From positions 1 through 64,000 of the forward strand of contig QFOD01000007.1 of the NCBI GenBank assembly GCA_003241055.1: a DNA stretch of 64,000 bases, given 5' to 3'. Positions 1-8,147 of this stretch are shown in pieces; within the stretch, counting starts at the first letter, position 1, and each line of letters begins with the position of its first letter. The notes below the pieces were generated by a model. The model made no database searches, was not told the DNA's origin, and saw only the letters and a list, made by a program, of their open reading frames with translations. The stretch comes from Roseateles depolymerans. GTDB taxonomy: Bacteria > Pseudomonadota > Gammaproteobacteria > Burkholderiales > Burkholderiaceae_C. The position numbers and the translations under genes were made by a program.

Positions 1-2
1 TG

Positions 3-593
3 CAGCGCATCTTCCAGCTCAAGGGCTGGCAGGTGCGCAAGCGGCCTGTGGGCTTCAGGCCCCGGATCCAGTCGCTGCCATCGGTGGCCAAGGCGCCCAA
101 TGAGCGCTGGGCGACGGATATGTGCCGGGTCTGGGCGGGGCGCGACGGATGGACGACGCTGGCGCTGGTGATCGACTGCCATAGCCGTGAGCTGCTGGGC
201 TGGCACCTGTCGCGCAGCGGCCGCTCCAAGACGGCCGAGTCAGCGCTGGAGCAGGCGCTGATCGCGCGGTTCGGCACGCTGGGCCGAGTGCCGGTGCCGT
301 TCCTGCTGCGATCGGACAACGGCCTGGTCTTCACCAGCCGCAGCTTCACCGCGCTGGTCCGGAGCTACGGGCTGCAGCAGGAGTTCATCACGCCGCACAG
401 CCCGGAGCAGAACGGCCTGGTTGAGCGGGTCATCCGTACGCGCAAGGAGCAATGCGTGCACCGCCATCGCTTCGAATCCTTGCAGCACGCCAGCCGCCTG
501 ATCGGCGACTGGATCCACTTCTACAACCACCGGCGCCCACACCAGGCGCTGAACATGAAGACCCCCGCTGAGGCATTTGCATTAGCGGCCTGA
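3..593 (+). CDS. IS3-family transposase (OrfB), C-terminal part, cut by window edge
   Basis: This is the integrase (rve) catalytic half of an IS3-type transposase, which cuts and joins DNA at the element ends. The frame is open from base 3, so the true start lies outside the window. The first visible residues (QRIFQLKGWQ) resemble the end of the helix-turn-helix part of OrfB. Counting from the GTG at 33, the acidic triad is D29 (in WATDM), D95 (in RSDNG) and E131 (in NGLVERV), with 35 residues between the last two, which is the DD35E spacing of the family. The C-terminal HFYNHRRPHQALNMKTPAEAF stretch is also typical. The catalytic core looks intact. Whether the full element is functional depends on sequence upstream of the window. 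Confidence 0.92.
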   Translation, partial: QRIFQLKGWQVRKRPVGFRPRIQSLPSVAKAPNERWATDMCRVWAGRDGWTTLALVIDCHSRELLGWHLSRSGRSKTAESALEQALIARFGTLGRVPVPFLLRSDNGLVFTSRSFTALVRSYGLQQEFITPHSPEQNGLVERVIRTRKEQCVHRHRFESLQHASRLIGDWIHFYNHRRPHQALNMKTPAEAFALAA

Positions 594-594
594 C

Positions 595-623
595 CTGTGC
601 AGGTTCTGCTGGGTCAATACACA
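595..623. repeat. probable right end of the IS3-type element
   Basis: Directly after the transposase stop the sequence ends in GGGTCAATACA. On the other strand this reads TGTATTGACCC, a start typical of IS3-group terminal inverted repeats. The left end is outside the window, so the repeat pair and the target duplication cannot be verified. Confidence 0.5.
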
Positions 624-652
624 TCTGCCTTACGGCAGGTACTCCGCGCGCT

Positions 653-689
653 AAAAAAACGAACCCGGCGCGGGTCAGCCCGGCCGGGT
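653..689 (-). terminator. rho-independent terminator of the FecR/CsgG-like gene
   Basis: On the minus strand an ACCCGGC...GCCGGGT stem (683-689 with 663-669), with an inner CGGG/CCCG pairing, is followed three bases later by a run of seven T (653-659 as A on the plus strand). It lies just downstream of the stop at 736 and faces the IS end. Confidence 0.75.
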
Positions 690-735
690 CACAGACATGC
701 GATCCGGAGGCAAAAGCCCCCGCTCGTCTCAAGCG

Positions 736-1977
736 TTAATTGCTGCCGGAGGCTGCAGTCGCCGGCTTGGCGGCTGCCTTGGGCTTGGCTGCCGGCTTGG
801 GTGCCGGGGCCGGCTTGGCGGCCGCGGCAGGCGCGGCCTGCTGGTTCAGTTCCTGCGATGCCGCCGTCGTACCGCCCTGCACGCCCAGCCGCCCACCAGT
901 GCCCAGCCCCCCCTTGACCGTCTGCGCCTTGTAGTTGCGCAGGGCCTTGACCATCTGGTTGTAGGAGTCGGCAAATGCAGCGGTGATGACCTTGCCCGCC
1001 GGCGTCTTCGCGTAGGCACCGCCGCCCACGGCGCCGCCGCCCCAGAAGCTCGCGCCAAAGAAGCCGAAGTCGAAGTTCTTGGCCGTGCCTTCTGCCGCAG
1101 AGATCTGCACGCCCGAGCGGTTGTCCACGAGGATCAGCGTCGTGGAGGCCTCGTTCTGATTCACGTTGGCGGCAACTGCCGTCAACAGGCCGATCGCGCC
1201 CGTGCCAAAGCCACCACCCGCGCCCCCGGTCTTGCCAGAGAACTGGATCTCGGGGCTCATCGTGTAGTCAGCCGCCACCATCTGGCCCTGGCCGAAGTTA
1301 CTGCCGGCACGCGCTTCGCCCGACTGCATCAGCGCACGCTCACGCTCCATGTTGGTGAAGGCCTTGCCGCGCTCGACGATGACGAAGCAGTTGCTCTGCT
1401 GGATCATCAGGCGCAGCACCGGGACGGTGGAGCCCAGCTGGCGCTCGCGCAGCTGATACCACCAGGGGGCCTGCGAATCTTCCTGCAGCGTGATGGTGCC
1501 AAGAGTCTCGTCACAGTGCTCCAGCGGATTCCCTTCCGACTGGGTGGGGTTCTCCATGGCGACCACGGGCGGAAGCATGCTGCGTTCGGGCTCACCGGCT
1601 GTTGGAGCAAAGCCGTTGGACATTCCGGATGCAATCGTGCCGCCTCTGTGGGTCGGGGGAGGCTCACGTTCCTCCGATGAGTTTGGGATCCAGTAGACCG
1701 TTGGACCTGTGAGCTTAATGGGGCTCGGCGACCCCGACCGAAGGATGATCAGCGTTCCTCCTGCAAAGCACTCGACGCGATCTTCTGACTGGAGTGGATT
1801 TCCCTTCTGGAGCGAATTCGACGCCGGGGCAGTCTCGCGGCTGGTGACGGAACAGTTGCCGCTGACAGAACCCACCGTACCCCAAGGAGCACCCATGACC
1901 ATTGAAGGGCACGCGAACAGAAAGGCGATGTACCCCACCAGTCCGGAGCGAGCATGACCTCCATATGAATAGCTCAT
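736..1977 (-). CDS. exported protein with FecR-like and CsgG-like regions
   Basis: A 413-residue protein of unknown exact role. Residues about 12-32 form a hydrophobic signal-like segment ending near MGAP. Residues about 45-100 (LQKGNPLQSEDRVE...) look like a short FecR-type beta domain. Residues about 180-370 resemble the CsgG/curli-assembly fold: a 'VLRLMIQQSNCFVIVERG' start, then MERERALMQSG and a glycine-rich middle. The last 40 residues are an Ala/Pro/Lys-rich low-complexity tail. The start has a strong AAGGAGG site 8 bases upstream and overlaps the stop of the CHASE2 gene (ATGA at 1974-1977), so the pair is translationally coupled. I infer an outer-membrane or periplasmic partner for the CHASE2 protein. 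The CsgG call is by pattern only, and no lipobox cysteine is evident, unlike true CsgG. Confidence 0.7.
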   Translation of the reverse strand: MSYSYGGHARSGLVGYIAFLFACPSMVMGAPWGTVGSVSGNCSVTSRETAPASNSLQKGNPLQSEDRVECFAGGTLIILRSGSPSPIKLTGPTVYWIPNSSEEREPPPTHRGGTIASGMSNGFAPTAGEPERSMLPPVVAMENPTQSEGNPLEHCDETLGTITLQEDSQAPWWYQLRERQLGSTVPVLRLMIQQSNCFVIVERGKAFTNMERERALMQSGEARAGSNFGQGQMVAADYTMSPEIQFSGKTGGAGGGFGTGAIGLLTAVAANVNQNEASTTLILVDNRSGVQISAAEGTAKNFDFGFFGASFWGGGAVGGGAYAKTPAGKVITAAFADSYNQMVKALRNYKAQTVKGGLGTGGRLGVQGGTTAASQELNQQAAPAAAAKPAPAPKPAAKPKAAAKPATAASGSN

Positions 1978-3236
1978 TTGACCGCCTCCTTCTTGAATAG
2001 GGCATCCGCGACCTTCTTGATCCTGCTCTCAGCGGAAGGATGCACAAGAAGGAAGAAGACGACCAGCAGGAAATCTAGCCAGACGATCCGGGATGCGATC
2101 AGAAAGATGATGCCGCTGACCAATACGATGGCGACAGCGGCCAATAACACCCTCGTCTCTACTGCATGTTCTTCGTCCTCATCCGTCGTCCGCTTTGAGA
2201 GTAGGACAACGGCCCCCACCAGAAGGCTGGAGATCACAGCGTCAAGTAGCAGGCGAGTGCCATGTTTGAACTCATAAAGTGGGTGAGCGATCAAGCTAGA
2301 CGCGAGGACGGCGTGGAGGAATATCCCATTGCGGTTCTCCGGTCCGATAGGTACTGGGAACTTATCGCCGGCTTCATCGGTGGCGTTTCCCAAGAGAACT
2401 ACGCGGCCGCGCAGGCGGTCACCGTTTTTCCTGACCTCGTCCGGCGTGACTTTGATGAGGACCTCTCGTTCCATCTGATCGATGAACGAATAGTCAACCA
2501 TGCTGTCCTTCACAAGAAGTGCCGATCCATCCAGGTCAACCTTGAGCTTTCGAGTCGTGTCCAACTCCAGGAATGTCTTTGAGATAGTTAGCGGTGCAGG
2601 GTCGTCTATTCGTACGCTCCGCGCCAGTGCTGCGCCGAGGCTAGGCAAGATCTCGGAAGTCTGCCCGCTAGCAATAGCGGTTTCTGATCTGGCGGTACGA
2701 AATTCCAGTGGCAAACGCCGCGCATCTGGCTTCGGAAGCCAAAGCCCCGCGGCCATGTCCTTGAACGCAGGAACCCCCAGCCAGGCCTTGGGTTGCTCTC
2801 GAATCGAACGGAACACCCCCAAATAGATCGGTACTCTGAGGCGTTTGCTCAGCTTCTGGCAATCTTCGAAAAACGCTGGGTCGGCATTCGTGACCCACCC
2901 ACCGGTCCAGCGGTCACTGGGCGAGAAGTCACTGTCCACGCCGATTGCGAGAGGCTGCTGTTGGGCTACTGCGTTCAGCAGCTCGAGCAACTGCTTTCGA
3001 TCGGTTGGCTCCAGCCTCTTGCCGTCCGTGCTGATCCGTCCGCCTAGATGGCTGATGTCCAGCACCTGGACCGGGGCGCCATCCTTTGCAAAGTTCGGGA
3101 GCAAGCCTGCAAGGAAGCTGTAGGTCTGCTCCTCCGCCCAATGCCCGAAGGGTGTCGCTTCGACGAGCAGCTTTGACCCGATTAACAGGCTTGCGACGAA
3201 GATTCCCCAAATGAAGCGTTTCATGGACTTCGCCAT
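1974..3236 (-). CDS. CHASE2 domain membrane protein
   Basis: A 420-residue protein with one N-terminal membrane segment (about 8-25), a large extracytoplasmic CHASE2-type sensor region (VQVLDISHLGGRIS..., QPLAIGVDSDFSPSD, GDRLRGRVVLLGNATDEAGDKFPVP, NGIFLHAVLASSLI), and three C-terminal membrane helices from about 320 on. It stops shortly after the last helix, so unlike many CHASE2 proteins it has no kinase, cyclase or GGDEF output. It must signal through a partner or act by itself. The ATG at 3236 follows an excellent GGAGGGGG ribosome site. The downstream FecR/CsgG-like gene overlaps it by 4 bases. Its base composition looks less G+C-rich than the rest of the window. Confidence 0.82.
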   Translation of the reverse strand: MAKSMKRFIWGIFVASLLIGSKLLVEATPFGHWAEEQTYSFLAGLLPNFAKDGAPVQVLDISHLGGRISTDGKRLEPTDRKQLLELLNAVAQQQPLAIGVDSDFSPSDRWTGGWVTNADPAFFEDCQKLSKRLRVPIYLGVFRSIREQPKAWLGVPAFKDMAAGLWLPKPDARRLPLEFRTARSETAIASGQTSEILPSLGAALARSVRIDDPAPLTISKTFLELDTTRKLKVDLDGSALLVKDSMVDYSFIDQMEREVLIKVTPDEVRKNGDRLRGRVVLLGNATDEAGDKFPVPIGPENRNGIFLHAVLASSLIAHPLYEFKHGTRLLLDAVISSLLVGAVVLLSKRTTDEDEEHAVETRVLLAAVAIVLVSGIIFLIASRIVWLDFLLVVFFLLVHPSAESRIKKVADALFKKEAVK

Positions 3237-3579
3237 GCTCCCCCTCCTATACGACGAGTGTCATGTGGGTGAAGCTACGGGTGCTTGGGGTTTGCCCGTA
3301 AGTCAGTCGTCGCCGCGGGTCCCTTTCGCGGAGATGGGGATATGTAGGCGGGTGCCGGCAGCAAGGGCAGCCCCAGCGGGACGCTTTTCCTGCGGCTAGC
3401 CGCAAAGCGGCCACTGCTTGACGACCGGCTTCAGCCTGACGCGGCAGTAGCTCGGCTGCGATTGCAGCCAATGGACCGCGCATCGAAGCGCGAGGGTGCG
3501 CGCTTGACAGAGTGAATCTCTAGCTGGATGGCTCAAGAATGCCAGCTCGTGATCCCGGATCTTGCTCTTCTCAAGGTGG
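3237..3579. other. intergenic stretch, no gene recognised
   Basis: This stretch lies between the CHASE2 gene start and the stop of the DUF5677-like gene. I see no convincing coding frame, RNA gene or repeat. It must hold the promoter of the CHASE2 operon, but no clear -35/-10 pair stands out. Confidence 0.4.
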
Positions 3580-4338
3580 CTAGGGTCGGGGCGAGGTGGG
3601 TTGAGGAAGTTGGTGCGGACCTAGATGCTCAAACTGCTGCAGGCCACGATGCAGCAGTGTGGTTGCCAAGTCGAGCGTCCACTCAATCTTCTGCGGTGAC
3701 GGCCCGAACCTGATCTGAGCGTGCTGATCGTCGAGTTCGTCTACCTCCAGGAACGAGTCGACGGAGCTGAGCGTGCCATGCGCAGCGATCAGCGAGAGCC
3801 CGCGATACACCGTCTGGTAGAGGTCCTCCTGGCCAGCGATGTGCGCCGCGTCGAACGCGGTGATGCCTTTACCTCCCGCCGCGAGGCCGCCCACGAAGTT
3901 TTCCAGATCCTGTCGTTGCTCAGGAGTCAACGAACTCAGCCTTAGCATTCCCTGAGCCTGCACTCGGCGTTGGCTGTCCTCGACTGCGGCCAGTCGATGA
4001 ACGACGGTGTGGTCTCTCAAGACTGCGCAGGCGAAGAACAGATGCTCGACTGCGGACCGAATCAGCACCTGTGCCTGATTGGCCATGCCGTTCTCTAGCA
4101 TCAGGAACGCCCCCTGGCAGTGAGCGACGCACTTCATCCAGAACAGCACACCGATCGTCTGCACGAAGTCCAAATCGGCGATTTGCAGATCGAACAGCGC
4201 TGTCGTCGCCGTGGAGGAGACGGCCTCAAATCGTTCGAAGGCGGCGCGGTAGCGCGCGCGGTAGGCCACCCTGTACTGCCCCATCTCGGCCGAGAGGAAC
4301 CCAACCGTCTGGATACTGTCTTGAAGCTCGCTGCTCAT
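3580..4338 (-). CDS. DUF5677-like hypothetical protein
   Basis: A 252-residue, mostly helical, soluble protein. The central part (GAFLMLENGMANQAQVLIRSAVEHLFFACAVLRD) resembles the DUF5677 pattern, where a long helix bundle carries a conserved Arg/Glu region. The biochemical role of the family is unknown to me, and members occur in accessory regions. The frame stays open up to 4467 and alternative ATG starts exist at 4377 and 4467. I chose 4338 (MSSELQDS) because the conserved part starts soon after it, but the ribosome site is weak. It lies upstream of the CHASE2 operon and downstream of the nuclease cassette on the same strand, separated from each by a gap. Confidence 0.6.
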   Translation of the reverse strand: MSSELQDSIQTVGFLSAEMGQYRVAYRARYRAAFERFEAVSSTATTALFDLQIADLDFVQTIGVLFWMKCVAHCQGAFLMLENGMANQAQVLIRSAVEHLFFACAVLRDHTVVHRLAAVEDSQRRVQAQGMLRLSSLTPEQRQDLENFVGGLAAGGKGITAFDAAHIAGQEDLYQTVYRGLSLIAAHGTLSSVDSFLEVDELDDQHAQIRFGPSPQKIEWTLDLATTLLHRGLQQFEHLGPHQLPQPTSPRP

Positions 4339-4496
4339 GGTGCCACTGTGACTCAAATGCCCCACGCCGTCGCCCATCCACCGATGGAATCGACCACCTA
4401 GAACAGGTTTGGCGGAGAAATTTGGTTGCCCGGACGCGAACGCGCGCCTCTGCGACGAACCGATCACGCAGCAGGACAGCCCTCATGTCGGGGATA

Positions 4497-5612
4497 TCAG
4501 CGAACCGCGGCTGCGGCGCTCCGGGCGGCGGCTTCAATCTCTGCCATTTGGCTGTTGTACAGCTCCGCAAATTCTGGCGGGAGCCGAAGTGCCTTGGTAA
4601 GGTACGAGACGGAGAGGAAAATGAACTTCGACACGTAGGGGTGTTCAGCCGCGATTTCGCGCGAGGTGGCGCTCTCGGGCGCCCCCAACAAATTCCTGAA
4701 CGCAAGCTCACGAGCCATCAGCGCCGCCGGCAACGCTTGCAGCGGTGCTTGCACCACTTCACGGATCAGGTGCTCAAACCTTGGAAGATCGGGAAACAGG
4801 CTTACAGCATCGTCGTCTTCTGCACCGAGCGCCGCGCGTCTGATCTTCTGTGCAGCTTCGAGGTTGTCGTGACCGCCGTACAGCACCGCAAGCAGCGCAT
4901 CGGTGTATTCCTCACGCGATGCCGGGCGGAGCAGCAACAGAAAAAGATCGATCGCCATCTCCGAGACCGCGTGCAAAAACAAGCATAACGCGTCACCAAA
5001 CACGGCCAGATGCTCGCGCTTTGCCGGATCGATCTCCGACCGAATGCGCCGCACCTTCGCAACGAGCTTGCGGCACTGATCGCCAGGGCGCTTTTCCATC
5101 CAATACGTCGACCGGCTGAACTCAAAATACTCTTCAAGACCCGGATACTTGCCCTTGACAGCAAGAAACTCTTCCCACGCCTCAATGCTGGCGGCGGTCG
5201 AGTCGATAGGCGCTACGCTTGCATCGAGACCGGCAGCGAACGTCTCGACTTCAGACTCGTGCAAAAGCGTCACACCTAAGTCGGAGGCGCTTATGCGGTG
5301 GTCGCGACTGATGCCGACTCGATCGTTGAGGATCACGAAGCCGCGAGTGGACCGCGTGCGGGCGATAACACCATGAAGCCAGAAAGCGCGGCTGATCGCC
5401 GACTCGCGTGCACCACTCTTGCAGTCGAACACGAACTTGCTGTGCGTTCCGAGAGGAGATGAGGCAACTGCCAAGACATCGACGTCCGTTAGCAGGAACT
5501 TGTTCTTATCGATGCGCTGTGACGGCTCGACCTCAACTTCCAGCTGTGGCAGCCATCGTTTGCGCACGGCCAACCGCAGCGCGCTTGCTTTTTGGGCACG
5601 ATCTTTAAGCAA
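4497..5612 (-). CDS. PD-(D/E)XK nuclease-like protein
   Basis: A 371-residue protein. Residues 22-70 carry a restriction-endonuclease-like signature: Glu residues in QLEVEVEP, then D43/D45 in LTDVDVLAV, then FVFDCKSG with D63-x-K65, a D...D-x-K arrangement as in Mrr/RecB-type folds. The remaining 300 residues are helical and unassigned. No ATG is available before residue 172. The start is taken as the TTG that follows the TGA of the upstream gene with no gap and in the same frame, preceded by a GGAGG site with 8-base spacing inside the upstream gene. This indicates tight translational coupling, or a fusion if the TGA is read through. I infer a nucleic-acid-cleaving partner of the upstream protein, possibly defensive. 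Confidence 0.65.
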   Translation of the reverse strand: MLKDRAQKASALRLAVRKRWLPQLEVEVEPSQRIDKNKFLLTDVDVLAVASSPLGTHSKFVFDCKSGARESAISRAFWLHGVIARTRSTRGFVILNDRVGISRDHRISASDLGVTLLHESEVETFAAGLDASVAPIDSTAASIEAWEEFLAVKGKYPGLEEYFEFSRSTYWMEKRPGDQCRKLVAKVRRIRSEIDPAKREHLAVFGDALCLFLHAVSEMAIDLFLLLLRPASREEYTDALLAVLYGGHDNLEAAQKIRRAALGAEDDDAVSLFPDLPRFEHLIREVVQAPLQALPAALMARELAFRNLLGAPESATSREIAAEHPYVSKFIFLSVSYLTKALRLPPEFAELYNSQMAEIEAAARSAAAAVR

Positions 5613-6890
5613 TCAGAAGCCCTCCAAGATGAGCTGCTCAAGCTCAAACCGCTGTTCTTCGGCCAGCTTCACCGTGCCCCGCTCACGCAACTGCTTCGAG
5701 CTGATGATGGACTCGATGTAATCCTGCGAACCAGTCATGGCATTGGCGGCCTCCGTATCCACCTGGGTCACGTCCTGCGTTCCTTGGATGATGTCCAGGG
5801 CAATGCCTAGCGCCTCGCGGTTCTCCGGGGTATCGATGATCTGCAGCTGACGATAACCATTGGGCAATAGAGCAAGTCGCGCGATACGCATATGCACCAA
5901 ATTCTGGTACTGCTCCGAGTAGTCTGAAGTCGGCTTCAACTGCAGATCGCGTTTTAGGGTGTATATCACTGCGCCGGGTGATCGGATCTTGAACTTGTTC
6001 GGCAGCAGTTGCCCTTGACGAACCGATGACACGATCGCCAGGGCCTTCTCGTACACATCACGCCGTAGCGGCGTGATGTTCATCGACTTTGGCGTGGGGG
6101 TGAAGATGAACTGGTTCTCGCCAGCGTGGGACGTGACGACCGTCGGCGGCTTGACGATCCCATCCTCTGCCAAGCGCCTCAGCAATACGATGTCATGGGG
6201 GTCGATCTTCCGTCCACCAATCTCGCCCGTAGCAACTATCAGCGATAACGGCCACCCCTGCGCCATTCGCACAAGCTCAAGCGCCCGTTTAACACTACTG
6301 GCACCGCGGTTCGCCACATGATCGGCAAACACGTCCGCGTTCTCGGAAAAATAGGTCGGGTTCAGCAGGATGTTCTTGGAGCGCGCGCGCCGCGACACCA
6401 AGAAGCTTGCCTTCTCACCGATCTCGATGCTTGCGTCGAACGCCTTGCGCTCAGCGCCAAGCTTGCCGGCCAGGGAATCGGCGTTCTGCGGGGAGTTCGC
6501 GAGGCTGTCGACAATCTCCAGTGTCAGCCGCTCGAACTCGTCGAACGGCGACCTGCTCGCAGCGTACTCTCCAATGCCGTCATACAGGTCGTCGAAATAA
6601 GGCACGACCGGCAGGATCGCCGTGATGCGGTCGCCCGTCTGCTGAATCTGCACGAACTCGATTTCCGCCAGCAGCCTAACGATGCGATCCACAGACAGTC
6701 GAGGAATGCCTAGCATCGTCGATGCAACAAGCTTGACTTTTTCGTAGTCAAGCAGCGGCAAGCCGCGAATGTGCAACGCCAGTTGCACCGCCATTCCGAT
6801 CTCCGGAATGCCTTCGAAACGCGGCACCTCCTTGTCGCGGATCGTCAGTTGAATCTCATGGCAGCGTGCCGCTGCGATCTTCCTGTCCAT
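5613..6890 (-). CDS. hypothetical protein, winged-helix-like, partner of the nuclease-like gene
   Basis: A 425-residue protein that I do not recognise as a named family. Stretches such as DYEKVKLVASTMLGIPRLSVDRIVRLLAEIEFVQI and SADSLAGKLGAERKAF look like tandem winged-helix modules with DNA- or protein-binding potential. No catalytic motif is obvious. I chose the ATG at 6890 because an AGGGAGC site sits 6-7 bases before it; an upstream in-frame ATG at 6983 lacks such a site. Its TGA stop is immediately followed in the same frame by the TTG start of the nuclease-like gene. It faces away from the regulator at 7260 across about 370 bases. Confidence 0.65.
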   Translation of the reverse strand: MDRKIAAARCHEIQLTIRDKEVPRFEGIPEIGMAVQLALHIRGLPLLDYEKVKLVASTMLGIPRLSVDRIVRLLAEIEFVQIQQTGDRITAILPVVPYFDDLYDGIGEYAASRSPFDEFERLTLEIVDSLANSPQNADSLAGKLGAERKAFDASIEIGEKASFLVSRRARSKNILLNPTYFSENADVFADHVANRGASSVKRALELVRMAQGWPLSLIVATGEIGGRKIDPHDIVLLRRLAEDGIVKPPTVVTSHAGENQFIFTPTPKSMNITPLRRDVYEKALAIVSSVRQGQLLPNKFKIRSPGAVIYTLKRDLQLKPTSDYSEQYQNLVHMRIARLALLPNGYRQLQIIDTPENREALGIALDIIQGTQDVTQVDTEAANAMTGSQDYIESIISSKQLRERGTVKLAEEQRFELEQLILEGF

Positions 6891-7259
6891 CGTTGCTCCC
6901 TGCCGAAGACGTCTTGCGGGGTGGTGGGCCACTTCTCCGCGGTGAAAGGATACATGCGCGTACTTGCAGGCTGACCCTGGCACTTCCGGCGCGCCGTTTC
7001 GGTGACGCGTGAAGGACCGCGTGCAAGCACAGGAGTGGCCCAGGCATCTGCGGACAGCCGCCGCGCATTGCCATACCTGCTAGGGACTACGCCTCGTCTG
7101 CGTTTCGAACGCCAGGGTGAGTGCCTTCCATCAACAGTAAACCTACGGATTGCAGATCGTAAATAAACGTACGGATTGCAGTGGCTGCAAGTTGATGCTT
7201 TAAGTCGCAGTTCCCGGACGCACCGAGGCCTGGTGAAGGGCCCTTTATCATTGCGCCCC
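6891..7259. other. intergenic region between divergent genes
   Basis: This region holds the 5' leaders of the 6890 (minus) and 7260 (plus) genes. The right part contains two direct copies of TACGGATTGCAG (7144-7155 and 7170-7181, 26 bases apart). The second runs into a perfect dyad. The left part shows nothing recognisable. Confidence 0.6.
7144..7190. promoter_or_regulatory. direct repeats and dyad upstream of the Cro/CI-like gene
   Basis: TACGGATTGCAG occurs twice (7144, 7170). The second copy continues as TTGCAG-TGG-CTGCAA (7176-7190), a perfect 6-bp inverted repeat with a 3-base centre. A very similar dyad (TTGCAG-TAG-CTGCAT) occurs at 7958-7972 ahead of the small genes. Probable operator, perhaps for the regulator at 7260 itself. 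Confidence 0.55.
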
Positions 7260-7829
7260 ATGCCCAGCGCCCCCCGCGACGTCGCGCAGATCCGATTGGA
7301 CAACGCGATGCGGCTGTTCGAAGAGTTCGTCAGCGCCACCGTCAAACACCCCGATGCCGCCGCCCTGCGTGGGCTGGAGCGGCGCTTTGCCGAACGGCTG
7401 CAGATCCAGCCCAGCTACTGGAGCCAGATCAAGGGGCGCTCGCGGCAGATCGGCGAGCGCCTGGCCCGGCAGTTCGAGCAGCTCTGCCACAAGCCCCCCG
7501 GCTGGATGGATCTGGAGCATGACGGCACGGTCGCCAGTCCGCAGGCCGCAGCGTTGCAGGCACCCGTTCAGGAGGGCTCGCCGAGCCAGCCGCGCGACGA
7601 CGACGAGCGCTTCATCGTCGGCCTGGTGCTGACCTACTACCGCCGCCATCCGCAGCGCGCCCGCACCCGGCTGCTGGACCTGCTGGGCGAGGTGCTGATC
7701 CCTGAGCCCGCCCCTGCGGCGCCGGCCCGCCCCGTGGCGGCCAAGGCACCCAGCGCCGATGCCGAGCTGGATGAATGGCGCCGGCTGCAGGCCGGCGTGG
7801 CCCCGCTGAAACCCAAGTCCAAGCGCTGA
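7260..7829 (+). CDS. Cro/CI-type helix-turn-helix regulator
   Basis: A 189-residue protein. Residues about 8-85 contain a phage-repressor-like DNA-binding domain: the run ERLQIQPSYWSQIKGRSRQIGERLARQFEQ, followed by KPPGWMD, matches the recognition helix and the conserved Gly-Trp-Met-Asp tail of many XRE regulators. The central DDDERFIVGLVLTYYRRHP part is helical, and the last 50 residues are Ala/Pro-rich. I chose the ATG at 7260 (MPSAPRD) over the upstream open frame because it starts just before the domain. Repeated dyads lie 70 bases upstream and again 130 bases downstream of the gene, consistent with autoregulation and control of the following small genes (inference). Confidence 0.72.
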   Translation: MPSAPRDVAQIRLDNAMRLFEEFVSATVKHPDAAALRGLERRFAERLQIQPSYWSQIKGRSRQIGERLARQFEQLCHKPPGWMDLEHDGTVASPQAAALQAPVQEGSPSQPRDDDERFIVGLVLTYYRRHPQRARTRLLDLLGEVLIPEPAPAAPARPVAAKAPSADAELDEWRRLQAGVAPLKPKSKR

Positions 7830-7911
7830 CGGCCGCTGGCCGCCTGCAGGCGGCCAATCCATCATTCTGACCAGCACTCCCCCCGTGAATCGGCGGGAGA
7901 GCTAAAAACCA

Positions 7912-7972
7912 CTTGCGCAAGATCAACGTTTGTTTATCATTTGCGCAAGTCGAGAGATTGCAGTAGCTGCAT
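7912..7972 (+). promoter_or_regulatory. probable promoter with twin TTGCGCAA palindromes and a downstream dyad
   Basis: TTGCGC (7913-7918) and TATCAT (7935-7940), 16 bases apart, make a plausible sigma-70 promoter reading rightward. The palindrome CTTGCGCAAG covers the -35 box, and a second TTGCGCAA (7941-7948) follows the -10 box directly, 28 bases from the first. The TTGCAG-TAG-CTGCAT dyad (7958-7972) follows, echoing the one at 7176. This arrangement suggests repression of the small genes at 8148 and 8403. Confidence 0.55.
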
Positions 7973-8147
7973 CTCCCTCTCGGCGAGGTCGCCTCCCTTC
8001 ACCCACGACCCGGCGCGCTGCCCCTCCGCGGCACGCCGACTGCCCGCCTCTCTTCATCGCCGCAGTGTCCAGACCCCAGGGTCGAGCCGCTGCATTGCCC
8101 GCCGCGCCACCTGTCGGGCCAGGCCGCGGTTTTTACCGGAGTTCGAT

